Below, one piece after another: positions 8,528 to 16,374 of a DNA stretch of 58,267 nucleotides (position 1 is its first letter; every line of letters starts with the position of its first letter). Origin of the DNA: an uncultured Clostridia bacterium (GTDB taxonomy: Bacteria > Bacillota > Clostridia > Lachnospirales > Cellulosilyticaceae); assembly GCA_937921505.1 (NCBI GenBank), contig CAKZUB010000012.1, forward strand, positions 1 through 58,267, read 5' to 3'. Below the pieces are notes generated by a model. That model was not told the DNA's origin and ran no database searches. It saw nothing but the letters and a program-made list of their open reading frames with translations. A program made the translations under genes and the position numbers.

Positions 8528-11500
8528 TTATTTAAAATAGTCTACTCCTGATAAAAAGATTTGTTGATCTTTATGTCCTGGAATGTTTTTGTGTACAAAT
8601 GGACCCACACGTTCACTATGCCCCATCTTACCGATGATTTTGCCATCTTCTGATACTATACCTTCAATATTGTGCATACTGCCATTTACATTAACATTTC
8701 CATCCTGACTTGCTACGCCATTTGCATCTACATATTGACTAAATACCTGCCCCTTTGCAATCAGTCTCTCAAGTAATGCTTCTGGTGCTACAAAGCGTCC
8801 TTCTCCATGAGATAGTGGTATTTCATGGATATCTCCAAGTCTTGTATAATTAAGCCATGGTGACTGCACACTTGTAATTTTTGTTTTTGCCATAAGGGAA
8901 ATATGCTTGCCGATTGTATTGTAAGTAAGTGTTGGATCATTCTCATCCATTTCTCGTATTTCGCCATAAGGCAAAAGTCCTAGCTTAACAAGAACTTGGA
9001 AGCCATTACAAATCCCTAAAATCAAACCACCTTTTTGATATAAATGTGCGTGGACAGCTTCTTTAAGCTTTGCACTTCTAAAAGCTGATGCAATAAACTT
9101 ACCACTGCCATCCGGCTCATCTCCTGCTGAGAAGCCTCCTGGGAAAGCTATAATTTGTGAGGCTTTGATAGCTTGCCCCAGCTTTTCGATAGATGCTTCT
9201 ATCGCCTGGCTAGTACGGTTGGCAAATAATACTTCCTCTACAGTGGCACCTGCTTTTTCAAAAGCACGTCTTGTATCATACTCACAGTTTGTTCCTGGAA
9301 ATACCGGGATAACAACTTGTGGTTTAGCAACTCTATTTTTAGCTACATAAATCTTTCTTTCTGCTTTAAAAGTAGCATCCTTCGCTTCTTGGTCACTATC
9401 TATTTTATGTGTAAATACTTTCTCTAGAGGGCTTAGCATAGCTTGTATCGCTTCTTTAAAACTATATCTTACCTCATTAATTGCCAGGATATTTTCTTTA
9501 GTCGTAGAACCAATGATCGTGAAAATTTTACTATTTAATGTATAAGCTACATCTTGACTGACTTCTAAGATCAGATCACCATAGTACGATGCAAATGGCT
9601 CTATATGAGCTGGCAGCTGAACACTAATACCTATTTCATTCCCTATAGCCATTTGAGTAAGAGCTGCTGCAACACCACCCCTGCCAACAGCATAGGCGCT
9701 TTGTACATTTCCTTCTCTTACTAGCGTATAAATGGCTTGGTAGGCTTTATGCATATGATCAAACGATGGCATCAACTGATTATCTTTTGGAATGTTAACA
9801 TACACAAGACTATTGCCTGGTGCTTTTAAGCTGCCACTAACACATGTACTTGCATCTCCTAGATTACATGTAAAAGAAATAAGTGTTGGTGGTACACTCC
9901 TATTTTCAAAGGTACCAGACATACTGTCTTTTCCCCCAATTGCTCCTATACCAAGCTCTTTTTGTGCCTTAAGTGCACCTAGAAGTGAGGCTACTGGTTT
10001 TCCCCATTTAGTCGCGTCTTCTCCTAGTCTTTCAAAATATTCCTGAAAAGACAAATAAGTTTTTGTATAATCTGCTCCTAAGGCTACAATTTTAGCTACA
10101 CTTTCAACGACCGCATAGAGTGCCCCGTGGAAAGGTGACATTTCTGATAAATAAGGATCAAACCCATGTGTCATATAAGTTGCTGCAGTTGTTTCTCCTT
10201 CTATAACAGGCACTTTAGCTACCATACCCACTTCTTTTGTCAACTGATTCTTGCCGCCATAAGGCATAAGCACGGATGCTGCTCCAATCGAACCATCAAA
10301 CTGTATACCTAAACCTTTTTGAAGTCCTACATTAAGATCTTGAAGCGTGTCTAAAATAGCTTCTTTAGAGAACTCTTTAACGCTTCTATCAATCTTAGGT
10401 GCCGTTATCTTAGCTGTTCTTTTTTGAGTTACCCCAGCACTATCTAAGAAATTTCTATCTATATTAACAACTTCTTTGCCTCTCCAAGTCATCACAAGAC
10501 GTTTTTCCTCTGTCACCTCGGCAACACATACTGCATTTAAATTTTCTGCGTGGCAAAGTGCGCTCATATGATCTAAGTCGCTGCGCTCTATGGCAATGGC
10601 CATTCTCTCTTGAGACTCTGATATTGCAAGCTCTGTAGCATCGAGTCCCATATACTTAACTGGCACTTGATCTAGGTCTAGTCTAAGGCCTTCTGCAATT
10701 TCCCCAATAGCTACGCATACACCGCCTGCTCCAAAGTCGTTACAACGCTTAATACGTTTTGAGAACTCTGGATTTCTAAAAAGTCTTTGAAGCTTTCTTT
10801 CTTCTACTGGATTTCCTTTTTGAACTTCTGATCCACACTCTTTAAGAGAATCTTCCGTATGTTCTTTAGAAGACCCTGTAGCGCCCCCACATCCATCACG
10901 GCCTGTAGCACCCCCTATTAGTAAAATAACATCTCCGGGTGTTGGCTCTTCACGTTTAACATGACTTTTTTTAACTGCACCTACTACTGCACCTACTTCT
11001 AAACGTTTTGCTTTATAGCCTTCATGGTAGTATTCTTTAACCTCACCTGTTGCAAGACCGATTTGATTACCATAAGAACTATAGCCTTTAGCAGCTGTTT
11101 TAGTAATAACTCTTTGTGGCAGTTTGCCAGCTAGCGTATCTTCTATCTTTTCCCTAGGATCAGCAGATCCTGTAACACGCATCGCTTGATAAACATAAGC
11201 TCTTCCTGAGAGCGGGTCACGAATCGCACCGCCAAGACAAGTTGCTGCACCGCCATAAGGTTCAATTTCTGTAGGGTGGTTGTGTGTTTCATTTTTAAAG
11301 AGAATAAGGTAGTCTTCTTCTTTACCATCTACTTTGATTTTATCTTCTATTGTACAGGCATTAATTTCAGCTGATTCTACAAGTTCTTTAAGCTTACCCT
11401 TTTTTTTAAGATATTTAACACTAATAGTTGCCATATCCATTAAAGAAACTTGCTTCTTTTTTTGTGTATAAAGTGCTTCTCTCATCCCATGATATTCTTT

Positions 11501-12253
11501 AAGTGCTGCCTGAATAGGAGAAGCAAACTCACCTTCTTCTATTTCAATATGTGTAAGTTCTGTCATAAATGTAGTATGTCTGCAATGATCTGACCAATAA
11601 GTATCTACTACTTTAAGTTCTGTATAACTTGGATTTCTCTTCTCACTTATAAAATAGCTTTGGAAGTAAATAAGATCCTCGAGGCTCATAGCAAGTCCTT
11701 CAGATTTTCTAAAAGCTTCTAGATCTTCTTTTGAAAAACCTATAAAACCTTCTAGCATTTTTACATCTTGTGGCATCAAATAAGTCATATCTAGCGTATC
11801 TACACGTTCTAGCGATACCTCTTCGGCTTCAATGGGATTGATAACACTTTTTTTAATTTTATTTTTTTCTTCCTCTGTAAGGCTGCCACTGATGATATAT
11901 ATTTTAGCGGTTTTAACAATAGGGTTTAAATGACTATCTATAGTACGTATACATTGCACACATGAATCAGCTCTTTGATCATATTGTCCTCTTAAGTAAC
12001 TCACTGCAAAAGCATATTCTCCTACATCCTTTAACTCTTCCTCATAAATGATATCTGACTGTGGCTCTGAAAAAATAGTGTTAAGAGCTTTTTGATAGAC
12101 TTCCTGTGTAATGTACGCTATATCGTATCTATTTAATAGACGTATGTTCGTTACCGAATCAATGTGTAAAAACTCCTTTAATTCTTTTTTCATACGCTTA
12201 ACTTCTATATCAAAACCTTTTCTTTTTTCTACATATACTCTGAAAACACTCAT
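8528..12253 (-). CDS. purL: Phosphoribosylformylglycinamidine synthase, single-chain form
   Basis: 1241 residues from the ATG at 12253, which has AAAGGGG ten bases upstream; the longer in-frame extension to 12325 would read through the promoter. It converts FGAR to FGAM with glutamine and ATP. Unlike the Bacillus PurS/PurQ/PurL complex this is one polypeptide: a PurS-like N-terminal region, two AIR-synthetase-like halves (FKNETHNHPTEIEPYGGAAT near residue 330; GGKDSMSGT near 800), and a C-terminal glutaminase domain with the nucleophile in LGICNGFQVL and the catalytic His in PLSHGEGRF. This is the clade found in many Clostridia. It is the first gene of the operon. Confidence 0.97.
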   Translation of the reverse strand: MSVFRVYVEKRKGFDIEVKRMKKELKEFLHIDSVTNIRLLNRYDIAYITQEVYQKALNTIFSEPQSDIIYEEELKDVGEYAFAVSYLRGQYDQRADSCVQCIRTIDSHLNPIVKTAKIYIISGSLTEEEKNKIKKSVINPIEAEEVSLERVDTLDMTYLMPQDVKMLEGFIGFSKEDLEAFRKSEGLAMSLEDLIYFQSYFISEKRNPSYTELKVVDTYWSDHCRHTTFMTELTHIEIEEGEFASPIQAALKEYHGMREALYTQKKKQVSLMDMATISVKYLKKKGKLKELVESAEINACTIEDKIKVDGKEEDYLILFKNETHNHPTEIEPYGGAATCLGGAIRDPLSGRAYVYQAMRVTGSADPREKIEDTLAGKLPQRVITKTAAKGYSSYGNQIGLATGEVKEYYHEGYKAKRLEVGAVVGAVKKSHVKREEPTPGDVILLIGGATGRDGCGGATGSSKEHTEDSLKECGSEVQKGNPVEERKLQRLFRNPEFSKRIKRCNDFGAGGVCVAIGEIAEGLRLDLDQVPVKYMGLDATELAISESQERMAIAIERSDLDHMSALCHAENLNAVCVAEVTEEKRLVMTWRGKEVVNIDRNFLDSAGVTQKRTAKITAPKIDRSVKEFSKEAILDTLQDLNVGLQKGLGIQFDGSIGAASVLMPYGGKNQLTKEVGMVAKVPVIEGETTAATYMTHGFDPYLSEMSPFHGALYAVVESVAKIVALGADYTKTYLSFQEYFERLGEDATKWGKPVASLLGALKAQKELGIGAIGGKDSMSGTFENRSVPPTLISFTCNLGDASTCVSGSLKAPGNSLVYVNIPKDNQLMPSFDHMHKAYQAIYTLVREGNVQSAYAVGRGGVAAALTQMAIGNEIGISVQLPAHIEPFASYYGDLILEVSQDVAYTLNSKIFTIIGSTTKENILAINEVRYSFKEAIQAMLSPLEKVFTHKIDSDQEAKDATFKAERKIYVAKNRVAKPQVVIPVFPGTNCEYDTRRAFEKAGATVEEVLFANRTSQAIEASIEKLGQAIKASQIIAFPGGFSAGDEPDGSGKFIASAFRSAKLKEAVHAHLYQKGGLILGICNGFQVLVKLGLLPYGEIREMDENDPTLTYNTIGKHISLMAKTKITSVQSPWLNYTRLGDIHEIPLSHGEGRFVAPEALLERLIAKGQVFSQYVDANGVASQDGNVNVNGSMHNIEGIVSEDGKIIGKMGHSERVGPFVHKNIPGHKDQQIFLSGVDYFK

Positions 12254-12296
12254 CGTGGTTCCCCTTTCGTAAGTATTAACCTTTTGAATTATCTCA

Positions 12297-12325
12297 AGCG
12301 TATCATAAATTATATTTACCGTCAA
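12297..12325 (-). promoter_or_regulatory. Sigma-A promoter of the purine operon
   Basis: On the minus strand TTGACG (12325-12320) is followed after 17 bases by TACGCT (12302-12297), which carries an extended -10 TG one base upstream. The predicted start near 12290 leaves a leader of about 37 bases before purL, too short for a guanine riboswitch, and no purine-riboswitch core was seen. Confidence 0.75.
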
Positions 12326-12330
12326 TATTT

Positions 12331-12373
12331 TTATCGAACATTAATTTATTATCAAGGATTATAGTTCGATATT
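12331..12373 (-). promoter_or_regulatory. Inverted pair of PurR boxes upstream of purL
   Basis: CGAACATTA (12335-12343) and, inverted, TAGTTCGAT (12362-12370) face each other with 24 bases between the CGAAC and GTTCG cores. That equals two 14-bp PurBoxes spaced by 16 bases, the arrangement known from Bacillus subtilis PurR operators. The pair sits directly upstream of the -35 of the purL promoter. PurR bound here would repress the operon, with relief by PRPP. The purR gene is not in the window. Confidence 0.75.
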
Positions 12374-12456
12374 ATCTTATTATCTGCTTCTTATTCTTCT
12401 TTATAAAGAGATATTTCATATTTTTCCCTTTCTAAATAGAATCTATTCTCTTTTTT

Positions 12457-12467
12457 ACCGAACATTA
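12457..12467. promoter_or_regulatory. Third, single PurR-box-like site
   Basis: ACCGAACATTA at 12457-12467 fits the PurBox core better than either member of the main pair, and a T run precedes it. A partner at the usual distance is missing: GTTCATTA at 12491 and ATTCGG at 12498 are imperfect and mis-spaced. It could be an auxiliary site or chance. Confidence 0.4.
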
Positions 12468-12510
12468 CAATCATATCTCCTATTATACCCGTTCATTATT
12501 CGGATAAATT

Positions 12511-12539
12511 AAAAAGGACTAGCTTACACGCTAGTCCTT
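12511..12539 (-). terminator. Terminator of the sigma-F operon, overlapping the sigF stop codon
   Basis: A 10-bp stem (AAGGACTAGC, 12514-12523, with 12530-12539), loop of 6, followed on the minus strand by a T-rich tract. The TAG stop of sigF (12531-12533) lies inside the stem. Confidence 0.85.
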
Positions 12540-13256
12540 ACTGGTTAACATATTTCTCATTTTTTTAAGTATCCTTTTTTCTATTCTAGATACTTGTACT
12601 TGTGATATATCAAGTAGAGATGCAATCTCTGTCTGTGTACGATCTTCAAAGTATCTTAGCGTAATAATTTGTTTTTCTAAAGGAAGTAAATATTTAATCA
12701 TTTCACTAATTACTATTTGATCAATTAAATCATTCTGTTGTGTAGGGGCTTGATCAATTTTATCTGACAAAGTAATGGGCTTACCATCGCCTTGATAGAT
12801 TACAGCATTTAATGATTCAATTTCTGAATTTGACTCTAATGCTTCAACAATTTCTTCCACACCAATATCAAGCCCTGCTGCAATTTCATTAATCGTCGGT
12901 TCTCTTCTAAGCTCTTTGATAAGTTCTTCTTTTAACATGCGTACACGGTATGCCGTTTCTTTAAGGGATCTGCTGACTTTAATCATCCCATCATCCCTAA
13001 GAAATCTTTTAATTTCCCCAACAATCATGGGTACGGCGTATGTCGAAAACTTTACATTAAAGCTTAAATCAAATTTTTCTATACTTTTAAGGAGTCCTAT
13101 ACTTCCTATTTGAAAAAGATCCTCCATATCATAGCCTCTGTTACTAAATCTTCTTACTAAACTCCAAACAAGTCCCATATTTTCTTGTACTAAAAGACTT
13201 CTGGCTTCATTATCTCCTTTTTGTGCCTTTTTAATAAGCTCTAGGGTATGATCCAT
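12531..13256 (-). CDS. sigF: RNA polymerase sporulation sigma factor F
   Basis: 241 residues. Sigma-F directs the first forespore-specific transcription after asymmetric division. Region 2 has MGLVWSLVRRFSNRGYDMEDLFQIGSIGLLKSIEKF-type sequence around residues 27-65 and the FSTYAVPMIVGEIKRFLRDDG stretch near 72; region 4 ends in QTEIASLLDISQVQVSRIEKRILKKM near 205-235. It follows spoIIAB by 31 bases and has AAAGGTGG ahead of its ATG. Its activity should be held by SpoIIAB until SpoIIAA is dephosphorylated. The SASP gene at 26341 is a downstream target class of the later sigma-G, not of this protein directly. Confidence 0.97.
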   Translation of the reverse strand: MDHTLELIKKAQKGDNEARSLLVQENMGLVWSLVRRFSNRGYDMEDLFQIGSIGLLKSIEKFDLSFNVKFSTYAVPMIVGEIKRFLRDDGMIKVSRSLKETAYRVRMLKEELIKELRREPTINEIAAGLDIGVEEIVEALESNSEIESLNAVIYQGDGKPITLSDKIDQAPTQQNDLIDQIVISEMIKYLLPLEKQIITLRYFEDRTQTEIASLLDISQVQVSRIEKRILKKMRNMLTSKD

Positions 13257-13287
13257 TTCATCCCACCTTTCCCCAGGTTATAAACTC

Positions 13288-13716
13288 TTATACCCCAAGA
13301 GACTTCTTCATCTTTATAGTTGTCCCATGTCCTACCTTAGAAAAGACTTCTACTTCGCTCATCATAGACTGCATAACAGTAAAACCAAGCCCTGCTCTTT
13401 CTTCATCTATCGATGTTGTATAAAGGGCTGTCATAGCTTCATCTATATTTTGTATACCTTTTCCATGATCAATAACCTCTATACTTACGCTCTCATCTTC
13501 ATAAGCACATTTTATACATATCTCACAATCATCCCTATTTTCATAAGCATGTATAATGCTATTTGTAACCGCTTCTGAAACAGCCATTTTAATATCATAT
13601 AATTCTTCCATAGTAGGATCAAGTTGTGATACAAAGGCTGCTACAGCTACCCGTGCAAATGATTCATTTAACGAATTGCTTGAAAATTGTATTTGCATAC
13701 TATTTTTCTTTGGCAT
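13288..13716 (-). CDS. spoIIAB: Anti-sigma F factor, serine kinase
   Basis: 142 residues, the expected size. A GHKL-type kinase that binds sigma-F and phosphorylates SpoIIAA. The N-box is seen in KMAVSEAVTNSIIHAY near residue 45, the ATP-binding VIDHGKGI near 80, and the GLGFTVMQSMM lid/G2 box near 115, before a GHGTTI motif. A GGGGGAC ribosome binding site lies ahead of the ATG. Middle gene of the canonical spoIIA tricistron. Confidence 0.97.
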   Translation of the reverse strand: MPKKNSMQIQFSSNSLNESFARVAVAAFVSQLDPTMEELYDIKMAVSEAVTNSIIHAYENRDDCEICIKCAYEDESVSIEVIDHGKGIQNIDEAMTALYTTSIDEERAGLGFTVMQSMMSEVEVFSKVGHGTTIKMKKSLGV

Positions 13717-13739
13717 TAATATGTCCCCCTAAGTTAAAA

Positions 13740-14078
13740 CTACGCTAAAGCATCAATGGCTTCTTGTTTACTTGAATAAGCCCTCATTAATTTATGAATT
13801 CCTGACATAGCTAATATCCTTTCAGCTTCTGGCGTTACATTGTATAATCCTATTTCTCCGCCACATATCGCGACACTTCTATATCTTCCCATGAGCATTC
13901 CTATTCCGGAGCTGTCCATAAAATTTATATTGGCAAAATCAAATAATAAATTTTTTGCTCTTCTTTTTTGATACTCTCTATCTACAGTTTGTCTAATTTC
14001 AACACACGTGTGATGATCAAGTTCCCCTTCTAAAACAACAACTAATGTGCGCTCTACCATTACAAAATCAATTCTCAA
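13740..14078 (-). CDS. spoIIAA: Anti-anti-sigma factor
   Basis: 112 residues. A STAS-domain protein that releases sigma-F from SpoIIAB once dephosphorylated by SpoIIE. The phosphorylated Ser is in NINFMDSSGIGMLMGRY near residue 57. The start is a TTG at 14078: GGAGGG lies seven bases before it, whereas the next in-frame ATG (14060) has no ribosome binding site. It heads the operon, with a promoter at 14117-14145. Confidence 0.95.
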   Translation of the reverse strand: MRIDFVMVERTLVVVLEGELDHHTCVEIRQTVDREYQKRRAKNLLFDFANINFMDSSGIGMLMGRYRSVAICGGEIGLYNVTPEAERILAMSGIHKLMRAYSSKQEAIDALA

Positions 14079-14116
14079 CGTTTATCCCTCCTTCTTGCAA
14101 AATATTGCATGTCATT

Positions 14117-14145
14117 AGAATATTACACTTTCCAATAATTGTCAA
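14117..14145 (-). promoter_or_regulatory. Candidate promoter of spoIIAA-spoIIAB-sigF
   Basis: TTGACA (14145-14140) and TATTCT (14122-14117) are 17 bases apart on the minus strand, a good sigma-A match. In Bacillus this operon is driven by sigma-H with Spo0A; I see no convincing sigma-H pair and no perfect Spo0A box here, so the assignment to sigma-A is by sequence alone. Confidence 0.5.
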
Positions 14146-14194
14146 TAATTTTCCATTTTTTTGGTAAACGTTCTTTATTGTAAGGCTGCATACA

Positions 14195-15577
14195 CTATTC
14201 TTGTAATCTTTTTAGCTCTGCTACAGCCCATTTGCCCTCATTAGTCCCTGCATATTGCTCTACCACGGTATTAAAATAATATTTCGCCTTCTCAGTGTTA
14301 CCTTGTTCTCTTTCAATTTTCCCTAAAGAATACAGACTTTTCCTAAGAATTTCTGCTGTTGGTTCATAGAGTATTGCCTTTTCAAACTTTGATTTCGCTT
14401 CTGTATATTCTAAACGGTTGAAATGTCTGTAGCCCTCATCATATAAAATCCTTGTAAATCTTGGATAAACTTCTCTTTTAAGTTCCTCATATCGCATTGT
14501 AGCCTCATCATCTAATAACGAAGGGGCAACATTATATAAGATTTCTGCTGATTGGATCCATTCTTTATTGTTTTTAAAAATGGTTGCTTGAGCTAGTTTT
14601 TCTTTTTGAGCTATTTTGGAATTTGTAAGCTCTATATCTTGTTTCTCTTCTGCAAGCTTTTGATTTTTAGCTTCTAATTGTATCATCTCATCTTGAGTTT
14701 TTACCCTTAAATCTTCAAGCAGTTTATTTAATTTTTTCTCTGACTCTTTAAGCTGTATGATTTCATTCTCATAATTTTTAGTTTTATTTGGTAAAATCAA
14801 AGAATTTTGGATAATAAGCATACAAAGACTGCCAATGATAAAATAAACTATATGCGCAGCTAATGAATGTCCTCTATTAATAATTTTAGAAGGCTTTACA
14901 TAATTATTCTTTGATTGCTTAGGAATATATTCAAGCTCATAAGGCTGGATGGTTGCTGTATCTTCCTTACTAAGAAGTCTAAAGTATCTAAGGGCCTTTA
15001 CATTTGAAGCATCTATTGCCAAAACATTTTTAATCTGCTCATTGGCTTTATAAAATTGTTTTTCTTTTATATAGCATAGACCCAATAAATTTCTAGCTTC
15101 AATAAGTTGTACATTTAAGCTTATTGCTTTTTTAAGTCTTATAATGGCCATATCATTATTATTTTGTTTTAAATACATAAGTGCTTTATTATAAAGTGAA
15201 ATAGAATCCTTATAGGTTACTAATATTTTGGGTGAATTTTGCAGCTTAGCGATATACTCCTGTGCTATATTATTCTCTTTATTTAAAGAGGCACTAATGA
15301 TCCATTCTTTTAAAGCACATCCTATTTCACCCATTTCAAAATAGACAAGGCCTAATAAATTACGAGAATCTATATTATATTTATTAAAGTAAATAGCTTT
15401 TTTAAGGTATGTAGCAGCTGCTGTAAGATTTCTGCCCTCTGCTTCATAATAACCTTTAACATAATAGTGACTGCTGTTTTCGTGAACTTTCCGTACCCAC
15501 TCTAAGTCATTATCACACCGAGTGCACTTACTATTCCCATCTACGCTCTCCCCACAATATGGACATGTATACGCCAT
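14195..15577 (-). CDS. Zinc-ribbon, TPR and coiled-coil membrane protein of unknown function
   Basis: 460 residues. A four-Cys zinc ribbon opens the protein (CPYCGES, then CTRCDND). TPR-like helices follow at about 37-200 (NKYNIDSRNLLGLVYFEMGE; ARNLLGLCYIKEKQFYKA). One membrane span (about 239-262, VYFIIGSLCMLIIQNSL) is followed by a Glu/Lys-rich coiled coil to about 330, then a second TPR group to the end with FNRLEYTEAKSKFEKAI. The topology suggests TPR units on both sides of one span, or a hairpin-free anchor with most of the protein in the cytosol. It is preceded 29 bases upstream by a 51-residue gene, probably co-transcribed. No function can be named; TPR modules imply a scaffold role. 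Confidence 0.85.
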   Translation of the reverse strand: MAYTCPYCGESVDGNSKCTRCDNDLEWVRKVHENSSHYYVKGYYEAEGRNLTAAATYLKKAIYFNKYNIDSRNLLGLVYFEMGEIGCALKEWIISASLNKENNIAQEYIAKLQNSPKILVTYKDSISLYNKALMYLKQNNNDMAIIRLKKAISLNVQLIEARNLLGLCYIKEKQFYKANEQIKNVLAIDASNVKALRYFRLLSKEDTATIQPYELEYIPKQSKNNYVKPSKIINRGHSLAAHIVYFIIGSLCMLIIQNSLILPNKTKNYENEIIQLKESEKKLNKLLEDLRVKTQDEMIQLEAKNQKLAEEKQDIELTNSKIAQKEKLAQATIFKNNKEWIQSAEILYNVAPSLLDDEATMRYEELKREVYPRFTRILYDEGYRHFNRLEYTEAKSKFEKAILYEPTAEILRKSLYSLGKIEREQGNTEKAKYYFNTVVEQYAGTNEGKWAVAELKRLQE

Positions 15578-15606
15578 AATCTTACTCCTTACATTTTAAA
15601 TTATTT

Positions 15607-15762
15607 CTATCCTTCGCGATTTAAATGCTCTGCCTTTTTTGGCCTAACTTCTTTAAGAATATCTATTAGATCTTTCATATCATCTTGATCTATTCTATCT
15701 TCAATATGATCTACATTAAGCAGTGGGCTAAACTTCTCTAGTTCCTTTTTAAAATCGAACAT
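15607..15762 (-). CDS. Small acidic hypothetical protein, 51 residues
   Basis: A short frame with a strong AAGGGGG ribosome binding site eight bases before its ATG. It starts MFDFKKELEKFSPLLNV, is rich in Asp/Glu, and ends PKKAEHLNREG. No signal peptide or membrane segment. It ends 29 bases before the zinc-ribbon TPR gene, so the two probably form an operon; its predicted helices (EDRIDQDDMKDLIDILKEV) could contact the TPR units, which is a guess. I do not recognise a family. Confidence 0.65.
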   Translation of the reverse strand: MFDFKKELEKFSPLLNVDHIEDRIDQDDMKDLIDILKEVRPKKAEHLNREG

Positions 15763-15937
15763 ATGCTGTTCCCCCTTTATCATTAAGTTATTACACAGTG
15801 TTGTTTTTCTTGTTAATTATACTATTTTATTGTCTATTTACTCACAATTATTGTTAATTATTCTCTTTTCATAGTACAACTATATCCATATATTATCAAC
15901 CTAAAAATTGTATTTTATATTAATTTATCATATAATC

Positions 15938-15966
15938 TTGACACTTTTTATAAAAACCCTTAGTGT
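15938..15966 (+). promoter_or_regulatory. Sigma-A promoter of the arsR-like gene, with a possible operator
   Basis: TTGACA (15938-15943), 17-base spacer, TAGTGT (15961-15966). The spacer is flanked by ACACT (15941-15945) and AGTGT (15962-15966), an inverted repeat overlapping both promoter boxes, a plausible autorepression site for the regulator downstream. Confidence 0.6.
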
Positions 15967-15996
15967 ATTGATTAAAAGGTTATGGAGGTGATGATA

Positions 15997-16353
15997 TTGC
16001 CTAATAAAATAGACACTTGTTCATGTACAATTATCCATCATGAAGTGGTAGATAGAGCTTCTGCCCAGATGCAAGATCATGAGATTTCTGTTAAGTTATC
16101 AGAACTCTTTAAAATGTTTGCAGACCCAACGCGTATTAAATTACTGAGTGCCCTCTATATTTCAGAGATGTGCGTGTGTGATATAGCAGCTTGTTTAAAT
16201 ATGACACACTCCGCTATCTCGCATCAACTTAGGCTTCTTAAGATGTATAATCTTGTGAGATCGCGTAAAGATGGTAAGGTTGTTTATTACTCTTTGGCTG
16301 ATTCTCATGTTACTTCTATACTCTCTAAGGGACTAGAACATATCAACGAATAA
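15997..16353 (+). CDS. ArsR/SmtB-family metal-sensing repressor, CadC-like
   Basis: 118 residues from a TTG at 15997, chosen because GGAGGTG ends six bases before it; ATG codons at 15982 and 15991 overlap or abut that site. A winged-helix repressor: LFKMFADPTRIKLL, the CVCDIAACL helix and the recognition helix HSAISHQLRLLK are clear. Both known metal sites are present: alpha3N ligands (N-terminal CSC plus CVC) as in CadC, and alpha5 ligands in the pattern D-x-H-x10-H-x2-E at the C-terminus as in SmtB. No metal pump or resistance gene adjoins; the next gene is a PLP aminotransferase 21 bases on. Inducing metal unknown (Cd, Pb or Zn by family). Confidence 0.9.
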   Translation: MPNKIDTCSCTIIHHEVVDRASAQMQDHEISVKLSELFKMFADPTRIKLLSALYISEMCVCDIAACLNMTHSAISHQLRLLKMYNLVRSRKDGKVVYYSLADSHVTSILSKGLEHINE

Positions 16354-16374
16354 AATAGAAAGCAGGTATATGCA

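Noticed and set aside
12491..12503. Possible partner for the third PurR box
   Set aside because: GTTCATTA and ATTCGG are off consensus and at the wrong distance.
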